A DNA stretch of 12,258 nt. Origin: Bdellovibrio sp. Its GTDB lineage: Bacteria > Bdellovibrionota > Bdellovibrionia > Bdellovibrionales > Bdellovibrionaceae. The position numbers were made by a program, and so were the translations under genes. Position 1 is the first letter of the stretch, and each line of letters opens with the position of its first letter. The stretch covers positions 1 to 12,258 of the forward strand of contig JAHRXB010000037.1 in the NCBI GenBank assembly GCA_019104905.1, written 5' to 3'. The notes below the pieces were generated by a model. The model worked only from the letters and a program-made list of their open reading frames with translations, was not told the DNA's origin and did no database searches. This document shows positions 7,390-12,258 of the stretch, one piece after another.

Positions 7390-7803
7390 TTACCGCCCTT
7401 CAGTCGCGGCATACTTCAAGGCTGCCATTTTTTTATTAATCAACTGCAAAGCCGCTTTATACATGATTGCGTTCTCAGACAACGCTGACATCTCTTTTTC
7501 CACGTCCACGGTGTTACCGTCATTATTCACGGCCCCTTCGGGGTCTTCATAAATATCAGGACGAGTTTTCGTGACGGAGTTTCCCCCCACCGCGAAGTGT
7601 TCAGGACTGCTGGTGCTTAATGAATTACCGCCATCCAAGTCGAGGGCTCTTTGCAAAGCCCCTTCAAAATCCATCTTTTTTGCGTGATACCCTGGGGTTT
7701 CCGCATTGGCGATGTTTGATGAAGTCACATTATGACGGAGCTGCCTCATCGACAGAGACGTGGCTAGAGCGCTGGTTGTTTTATCGAAAAGTCCGCTACT
7801 CAT
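7390..7803 (-). CDS. flgB: Flagellar proximal rod protein FlgB
   Basis: 137 residues, the usual FlgB length; a proximal-rod subunit exported by the flagellar type III system. The family signature is SSNIANAETPGYHAKKMDFE near residues 28-47. The C-terminal D0 half is VDVEKEMSALSENAIMYKAA and the following short helix. The central part is Gly/Asn/Ser-rich, as in most FlgB. The ATG at 7803 overlaps the stop of the upstream regulator gene (ATGA, 4 bp), and its AGGAGG-AAGGGG leader is inside that gene, so flgB is translationally coupled to the regulator. Confidence 0.96.
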   Translation of the reverse strand: MSSGLFDKTTSALATSLSMRQLRHNVTSSNIANAETPGYHAKKMDFEGALQRALDLDGGNSLSTSSPEHFAVGGNSVTKTRPDIYEDPEGAVNNDGNTVDVEKEMSALSENAIMYKAALQLINKKMAALKYAATEGR

Positions 7804-8642
7804 AAAACCCCTTCCTCCTTGTATTCATTAAGTTTATTTCTCAATGTTCTAATACTAATGCCTAACATCTGTGCCGCCCGGGTCCGGTTCTGAGCCGTCA
7901 ACTCCAAGGTCTGTAAAATAAGACGCTTTTCCACCTCGGAAAGGGACATTCCTGGAGCAAAATCCAAGGCCATATCCTCAACAATAGCCTCAAATTGAAT
8001 GGCTTCGGGTCCAATCAGTGAAGATTTTGCAAGGACCACCGCTCTTTCCAGCACATTTTCAAGTTCTCGAATGTTGCCGGGCCAGTTCCAAGAATTCAAA
8101 CGCTCGTAAGCTTCCGCAGTTAAACGCAGTCCACTCTTGCCATGAATGATCTGGGCCACTTCCAGAATAAAACTCACGATGTTCTGAAAATCCAGGGCCC
8201 GATCTTCAAGACGAGGAACTTCCAAATGCACGACCGCCAACTTATAAAAAAGATCTTGGCGAAACTGGTCTTGTTTGACCAGTGCACGAATATCACGACG
8301 TGACGTTGAAATGAAACGAGGGCGAGAGCCATCAGTTCTTTCCACCAACTTCATCAAATCATTCTGCATGGTGACACTTGCACAATCGAGATCTTCAATC
8401 AAAAGAGTGCCGCCATCCACTTTAGAAAAATCAAAGCCGCCGGCATTCTTGCAGTCCAAACAATACAGGCGCGGCGACCGGCTTTTTGTGTAGACGTAGC
8501 GAGCCAAACTTGTTTTACCAACACCGGCCTCGCCCACAATCAATAAACTTGCTTGGGTGGTCGCCAATTGCATACTGAGTTGCTTTACCTCATGCATTTT
8601 TCTATCTTCGATATGTAAAGCATCAAAATCAAAGTACGACAT
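7800..8642 (-). CDS. Short NtrC-type AAA+ protein with Fis HTH, no receiver and no GAFTGA loop
   Basis: 280 residues from ATG 8642 (AGGAG 5 nt upstream at 8648-8652; an in-frame TTG one codon earlier sits too close). No receiver or other sensory domain precedes the AAA+ core. Walker A is GEAGVGKT (37-44). The arginine-finger region FRQDLFYKL is at 127-135, sensor II WPGNIREL at 187-194, and a Fis-type helix-turn-helix with TRAAQMLGISIRTLRNKL near the C-terminus. Three features are abnormal. The L1 loop with GAFTGA, which contacts sigma-54, is absent: only about 12 residues separate the beta-2 region from Walker B instead of about 35. Walker B reads GGTLLIEDLD, with ED for the usual DE. The sensor I ATN segment is STS. 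It therefore probably binds DNA and perhaps ATP, but should not remodel sigma-54 holoenzyme in the usual way. It sits 8 bp after the TPR gene and overlaps flgB by 4 bp, so a flagellar regulatory role is likely. GAFTGA-less relatives include E. coli TyrR and Rhodobacter capsulatus NtrC. Confidence 0.88.
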   Translation of the reverse strand: MSYFDFDALHIEDRKMHEVKQLSMQLATTQASLLIVGEAGVGKTSLARYVYTKSRSPRLYCLDCKNAGGFDFSKVDGGTLLIEDLDCASVTMQNDLMKLVERTDGSRPRFISTSRRDIRALVKQDQFRQDLFYKLAVVHLEVPRLEDRALDFQNIVSFILEVAQIIHGKSGLRLTAEAYERLNSWNWPGNIRELENVLERAVVLAKSSLIGPEAIQFEAIVEDMALDFAPGMSLSEVEKRLILQTLELTAQNRTRAAQMLGISIRTLRNKLNEYKEEGVL

Positions 8643-8650
8643 CAAAACTC

Positions 8651-11443
8651 CTATTTGCCTTGCTCGTTCTCAGACATCGCTGGAATTCTCTTGATATATT
8701 TCTTATAACCATCGCGCCATTCAGAATTCTTCAGTTGCTCTTGGGCTAAATTCTTCCAAAAAGCGCTTTTTTCGCCTTTAAAGTCATTCCATACTTCCGC
8801 CGCTTTTTGGATTTCGCCGCGCTTGAAGTAGATCTGACCTAACTTGTAACGAATGGAAGACAACGGACGACTGTCTTCGTATTTTTCAAGAAGGCGATCG
8901 TACGCGGCCGTCGCTTTTTCTTCCTGGCCTTTTTCCAAATAGATATCACCCATCATCTCCAAAGCTTTCGCATGAGTTGCTGCAGCGACTTTTCCAGAAT
9001 CTTTGGACAACTGATCAACCATTTCCAACGCCTGAAGAGCTTCGGCAGAACGTCCCTGTTTTATCTGCAAGTCCGCTAATTTAAGATAAGGATCCGCCAC
9101 GAGTGACGGCTGTCCCTTCCAGGTTCTTAAAAGTTCACCCAAATAGCGAATCGCAGATTCATGATCGCCCCGCTTTTCTAAAAGACGAACGGCAATATTA
9201 ACTCTTTCGATTTGATCTTGTTCTTTGAGCTGCTCAGGTGCTTTGATATTTTTTAGATACTCATAGGCCTGATTGTATTTGTGCTCCTGATTGAAAACGG
9301 AAGCCAAACGCAGGTTCAATTCGCTTTCAGAGGGACTTTGCTCCGTAATTTGGATTTCTTTTGCCTCTTGAGTTCCACGAATTGCGTAAGTGCGATTCAA
9401 AACATCTTTATAATATTTTTCAGCCTCAGCGGGGGCTCCACCCATCTCAAAAGCTCGGCCGATGTTATATTTCGTGTCCAGACGCTTGGAATTCTTCAAC
9501 CAGGTATCAGCATATTGACTGTGTGTTTTTAGTGCACGAATGAAATTTCCGTCGTCCACTTCCGTTTGAAGTTTTTCATTAATATTGGCCACGATTCTAT
9601 TTGTCAGCAAAGGCACATCCACAGAGGTCGGATGCTCCTTATAATATTTTGACAAAAGATCAATCGCCTTTTGATGCTCGCTGCGACTGCTGTAACCATC
9701 GGCCACCATGATTGTCGCAAATTGCTCCATATTAGGAAGATCTACTTTTTTTGCTAAAGACATGATTTCACTGACGGCGTTATTCACTTCTTTGGGTTTC
9801 ATGCCCTTCATACGAGCACTCAGAAGACGAAGACGGGCAATCACCGCACTTGGATTTTCACCATAACGGAAATAAGTTTCTAGATAGGCTCCCATCACGC
9901 GAGACTTGTCGGCGCCAAAAATCTCGAGGAGTTCTCCTAACCGAGTCATAGCAAAGGGAGCATGATTGCTGCTTGGGAATCTCTTCACAAAGTCACGGTA
10001 GACATCCAAACTTTGGTTGTATTTCTTCATCCAAAATAAAGATTCGGCCTGATTGTAATAGGCATTCGGATACGAACCTTGCCCTTCTGGGTATTTCGTC
10101 AGGGCTTTTTGGTACTCTTCAACGGCCTTGGTATAATTTTTAGCACGAACCCAAACATCGCCACGGCGGAAAGCGGCTTCCACCTTCAAATCACGGTTCT
10201 TCGAATTCTTTTCAACCGCATCAAACTGAGCCACAGCATCATCCCACTTGCTCAACTTCAAGAAAGCCAAACCACTTCCTAAACGGGCCAAATCTTTGGA
10301 AACAACATCACTGTCACCAAAGTTCTTATTTTCAATATGTTCGTTGAAAAGACGGAGTGCTCCTAAATAGTCTCCCTTTTCAAAAGACAGATATCCAATC
10401 TTGAGAGAGGTTCTTTCTGCCAAAGGGGACCGTGGATATTTTGCGACGGCATCTTTATATCTTTGAATAGCTTCATCATAACTCTGGCTGCGTCCCTCAT
10501 TTTGCCACAAAGCCAAATGCACATCCGCAGTCATATAATCAATGACTTCATTATATTCTGATTCAGGATATTTTTCTTTAAACCACTGCTGAGTCTTAAG
10601 AAAAACCGCATATCGCTGCTTTTCAAAGAGCGTCAAAAGCAAGCGCGCTTGTTTATTTTCTTCTGTCGACTTGGCGGAGATTTCATAAAGCGTCGGAGTG
10701 ACCTTCATTTTTTCCCAATAAGTCACGGGCGTCTCTAACATCGGGAAGGGGATGTAGTAGTTGTCTTTTGCGCGGATCAAGGATTCTTCCTTGATTTCAT
10801 AGTCCTTAATAGAAAAGCGACTGTACTCAGGATCGCCACCGTCAAAGATTCCTGACTTTACGACGGTCTCATTTTGTGCGACGGCCACGCCTTGATTGCC
10901 GATCGCCAAGGCGTCAGCGGTTGCGGGTTTTCTCTTCTTGTCAGTTTTTGTTTTAGCGATTTCTTTTGAAGACTTAGCAGGCAACTCCGTGGGAAGAGTT
11001 TCATTTTTTTTAGCGTCTACCACGGGCTTACTGACCTTCTTCGCTTTAGCGTTGGGATTTAAGTAGAAATCCATGATCAAACGGGAAGGCTGGTCCGTCA
11101 GGTAGTCAAAGGTGTCGATATCCTCACCTGAGAGAGTAAACGAAACTACATGCTTTCCATCAGGCCCTTTGGGATCCACGGACACCTGAGTTACGAAATC
11201 ACTTTTAAAGGAATTCAATGACTTAATTGTGGACTCATCCAGGGCTGGCACCGTCATTTCAACAACGGTCTGACCTTTCTTTTCAAGGCGTTTAACGTCA
11301 TAGTCCCAGTTCTGTTGACCGAGAAATTCCAAGTGAACGGTGTCCCCTTGAAAATTAATCACGCCATTGACCTTATTAGCCTCTGCTGAAGCTAGACCTA
11401 AGAACAGGCATCCTGCCATAATCACAAATCGCAAAGTGTTCAC
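8651..11443 (-). CDS. Secreted AMIN-like plus TPR protein leading the flagellar operon
   Basis: 930 residues from the GTG at 11443. A Sec signal peptide with a hydrophobic core (VIMAGCLFLGL) ends at ASA, about residue 20. A beta-rich domain at about 24-128 ends in PSRLIMDFYL, as AMIN domains do. Residues about 132-195 form a Lys/Ala/Pro linker. From about 260 to 905 the chain is helical with repeated TPR signatures, for example AKNYTKAVEEYQKALTKYP and GEIQKAAEVWNDFKG. It is expected in the periplasm. The start rests on AAGGGG 8 nt upstream (11452-11457) and on the sigma-54 element at 11478-11493. The TTG at 11536 would place that promoter inside the gene, has no SD, and would bury the signal peptide. 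A TTG at 11434, 8 nt after AAGGAG, is a real alternative. It is first in the operon, 8 bp before the AAA+ gene. A periplasmic scaffold of the motor, like the beta-sandwich plus TPR protein PflA of Campylobacter, is a reasonable but unproven idea. Confidence 0.82.
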   Translation of the reverse strand: MNTLRFVIMAGCLFLGLASAEANKVNGVINFQGDTVHLEFLGQQNWDYDVKRLEKKGQTVVEMTVPALDESTIKSLNSFKSDFVTQVSVDPKGPDGKHVVSFTLSGEDIDTFDYLTDQPSRLIMDFYLNPNAKAKKVSKPVVDAKKNETLPTELPAKSSKEIAKTKTDKKRKPATADALAIGNQGVAVAQNETVVKSGIFDGGDPEYSRFSIKDYEIKEESLIRAKDNYYIPFPMLETPVTYWEKMKVTPTLYEISAKSTEENKQARLLLTLFEKQRYAVFLKTQQWFKEKYPESEYNEVIDYMTADVHLALWQNEGRSQSYDEAIQRYKDAVAKYPRSPLAERTSLKIGYLSFEKGDYLGALRLFNEHIENKNFGDSDVVSKDLARLGSGLAFLKLSKWDDAVAQFDAVEKNSKNRDLKVEAAFRRGDVWVRAKNYTKAVEEYQKALTKYPEGQGSYPNAYYNQAESLFWMKKYNQSLDVYRDFVKRFPSSNHAPFAMTRLGELLEIFGADKSRVMGAYLETYFRYGENPSAVIARLRLLSARMKGMKPKEVNNAVSEIMSLAKKVDLPNMEQFATIMVADGYSSRSEHQKAIDLLSKYYKEHPTSVDVPLLTNRIVANINEKLQTEVDDGNFIRALKTHSQYADTWLKNSKRLDTKYNIGRAFEMGGAPAEAEKYYKDVLNRTYAIRGTQEAKEIQITEQSPSESELNLRLASVFNQEHKYNQAYEYLKNIKAPEQLKEQDQIERVNIAVRLLEKRGDHESAIRYLGELLRTWKGQPSLVADPYLKLADLQIKQGRSAEALQALEMVDQLSKDSGKVAAATHAKALEMMGDIYLEKGQEEKATAAYDRLLEKYEDSRPLSSIRYKLGQIYFKRGEIQKAAEVWNDFKGEKSAFWKNLAQEQLKNSEWRDGYKKYIKRIPAMSENEQGK

Positions 11444-11477
11444 TCCTTGAACCCCTTCTTTTCCTTCTTTGTGCTGT

Positions 11478-11493
11478 TGCACATACGGTGCCA
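11478..11493 (-). promoter_or_regulatory. Sigma-54-type -24/-12 promoter of the flagellar operon
   Basis: The minus strand reads TGGCACCGTATGTGCA. Compared with TGGCACG-N4-TTGCA it keeps the full TGGCAC, has GG (11492-11491) exactly 10 bp from GC (11480-11479), and differs at two less critical bases. A start about 12 bp downstream (near 11467) would leave a leader of about 24 nt with the SD at 11452-11457 before GTG 11443. The fit with the gene start raises confidence; the site is predicted, not measured. Confidence 0.72.
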
Positions 11494-11554
11494 GCCCTTT
11501 CAAAGGTCCATTGGCAAATATGTTCAAGATGGGCAAAAAGTTTCATAGAATTTC

Positions 11555-11607
11555 TGTCAGGCCTGACAAACTCATGACAGAGACTTTGGTCCTAATTCAC
11601 ATTGTCA
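11555..11607. promoter_or_regulatory. TGTCA palindrome and half-site cluster, probable operator
   Basis: TGTCAGGCCTGACA (11555-11568) is a perfect 14-bp palindrome. The same TGTCA/TGACA core recurs at 11575-11579, 11 bp from the palindrome's second arm (one helical turn), and at 11603-11607. The palindrome centre lies about 95 bp upstream of the predicted sigma-54 start, a typical distance for an enhancer-binding protein. It also lies in front of the divergent lipoprotein gene. On the minus strand a weak sigma-70-like pair, TTGTCA-N16-TATGAA, overlaps it, so repression is an alternative role. Confidence 0.55.
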
Positions 11608-11647
11608 GACTGAATTTTCCATCAAAAGATTCCGATAGATAGGCGTT

Positions 11648-12136
11648 ATGAGAAACCACTTTGTTATCTGCATCATGAGTCTGCTTCTTGGAAGTTGTGT
11701 GTCGGTTCAATTCCCCGGCGGGAAATCTACGTCTGCAAAGGACGTGGAATTCAAAGCCCCCGCAGCTCCCTTCAAGGAAATCACCACCTCCAAGGCCGAT
11801 AAAACCTGGTTAAGTTCCCAAACGGGCAATACTATTTCTTTTTTTTCTGAATGCGGAAGCAGCAACGACCCCTCTCTTTCACAAATTGAAAATGAATCTT
11901 TGAGCGCACTCAGCAATTTAGAAATCGTGAAATCTGAAGAGCTGACTTATAACTCAAGAGCCGCCCACCAAACGATCGCTCGGGGCAAAGTCGACGGCAT
12001 TCCGGTGCAAATTTCTCTTTTAGTATTTAAGAAGAATGGCTGCAACTACACCCTCAGCTATGGTGGTGTTCAAGTGCAATTTTCCTCTGAAGAACCCGCC
12101 TTTGAAGACTTTAAACGATATTTTAAGGCTCCCTGA
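11648..12136 (+). CDS. Small outer-membrane lipoprotein upstream of an MlaE-like permease
   Basis: 162 residues. The N-terminus MRNHFVICIMSLLLGSC is a lipoprotein signal peptide with lipobox LGSC and lipidated Cys17; the +2 residue is Val, not Asp, so outer-membrane sorting is expected. The mature part has about 40 Lys/Pro/Ser-rich residues, then a compact alpha/beta-looking domain with two cysteines (69 and 132) that could pair in the periplasm. I do not recognise the family. The pattern of an amphipathic helix followed by alternating strands (VDGIPVQISLLVF, NYTLSYGGVQVQF) is loosely like PsbP/DcrB-type domains, but this is a weak impression. The SD before ATG 11648 is poor (AGG). The stop shares one base with the next start (TGATG), so its translation is coupled to the permease gene and a lipid-transport role is plausible. 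Confidence 0.8.
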   Translation: MRNHFVICIMSLLLGSCVSVQFPGGKSTSAKDVEFKAPAAPFKEITTSKADKTWLSSQTGNTISFFSECGSSNDPSLSQIENESLSALSNLEIVKSEELTYNSRAAHQTIARGKVDGIPVQISLLVFKKNGCNYTLSYGGVQVQFSSEEPAFEDFKRYFKAP

Positions 12137-12258
12137 TGAATAACCTTGGATTGCCCTTCACAGTTTTCTTAATGGAAACCCTTCACTTCGTCGGAGGCGT
12201 CGGCCTTTTGACTCGGGAGGTATTGAAGGAGCTGAAGGGCCGTTTCTATTGGAAACTT
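12136..12258 (+). CDS. MlaE-type ABC transporter permease, N-terminal fragment (partial)
   Basis: The frame is open for 41 codons to the window edge. The visible N-terminus contains FLMETLHFVGGVGLLTREVL and ends LKGRFYWKL. An amphipathic elbow helix with a short Arg/Trp-rich segment before the first membrane core is typical of MlaE/YrbE permeases, which move phospholipids between inner and outer membranes with MlaF, MlaD and partners. The ATG at 12136 overlaps the lipoprotein stop by one base. The diagnostic transmembrane part lies outside the window, so the name is tentative. Confidence 0.6.
   Translation, partial: MNNLGLPFTVFLMETLHFVGGVGLLTREVLKELKGRFYWKL

Larger units (their letters stand above)
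11444..11647. other. Divergent intergenic control region
   Basis: 204 bp between the flagellar operon (left, minus strand) and the lipoprotein/MlaE-like genes (right, plus strand). It contains the SD and sigma-54 element of the first flagellar gene and the TGTCA cluster. For the plus strand, TTGTCA (11602-11607) is a five-of-six -35 match with a poor -10 AAAGAT 17 bp later. No small ORF or RNA gene is apparent here. Confidence 0.6.

Noticed and set aside
11400..11420. Lipobox-like MAGC in the signal peptide of the TPR protein
   Set aside because: Met at -3 is unusual and the hydrophobic stretch before the Cys is too short; a signal peptidase I site after ASA fits better.
11444..11536. 31-residue N-terminal extension of the TPR gene from a TTG at 11536
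   Set aside because: No SD precedes it, it would bury the signal peptide, and the sigma-54 element would lie within the gene.
11631..11638. TCCGATAG resembling a sigma-28 -10 box (GCCGATAA) before the lipoprotein gene
   Set aside because: The matching -35 is only 4 of 8, and the start would fall within a few bases of the ATG, leaving no room for an SD.

Overview
The window holds most of a flagellar basal-body and export operon on the minus strand, apparently from a Bdellovibrio-like bacterium. The genus call is inference: it rests on moderate GC, diderm traits (a lipoprotein and an MlaE-like permease gene), a sigma-54-type promoter in front of the flagellar genes, and the unusual pairing of a large AMIN/TPR gene and a short NtrC-like gene upstream of flgB. 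No database was searched.

Read in the direction of transcription, from high to low coordinates, the operon is: AMIN+TPR secreted protein (11443-8651), short receiver-less NtrC-type AAA+ protein (8642-7800), flgB, flgC, fliE, fliF, fliG, fliH, fliI, fliJ, a motE/ylxF-like gene (1200-385), and the 5' part of a probable fliK (341 to the window edge). From flgB on this is the order of the Bacillus subtilis fla/che operon (flgB-flgC-fliE-fliF-fliG-fliH-fliI-fliJ-ylxF-fliK). Most junctions overlap or are within 10 bases. The exceptions are flgC/fliE (76 bp), fliE/fliF (23 bp), fliI/fliJ (53 bp) and motE/fliK (43 bp). The products build the rod base (FlgB, FlgC, FliE), the MS ring (FliF), the switch (FliG), the export ATPase complex (FliH, FliI, FliJ), a membrane-anchored motor accessory (MotE-like) and the hook-length ruler (FliK).

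A divergent control region (11444-11647) separates this operon from two plus-strand genes, a small lipoprotein and the start of an MlaE-type lipid-transport permease (12136 to edge), which are translationally coupled. On the minus strand it carries a good GG-N10-GC sigma-54 element (11478-11493) about 24 nt plus SD ahead of the first flagellar gene. Farther up is a perfect 14-bp palindrome, TGTCAGGCCTGACA (11555-11568), with two more TGTCA/TGACA half-sites. Its distance (about -95) is right for an activator site.

The most unusual parts are these. (1) The AAA+ regulator has no GAFTGA loop and has a swapped Walker B (ED for DE), yet keeps its Arg finger, sensor II and Fis-type HTH. (2) The 930-residue secreted beta-domain plus TPR protein leads the operon and is a candidate periplasmic flagellar-motor scaffold. 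(3) The operator/promoter array ties the two together. (4) Paired small hairpins occur at two otherwise uncoupled junctions.
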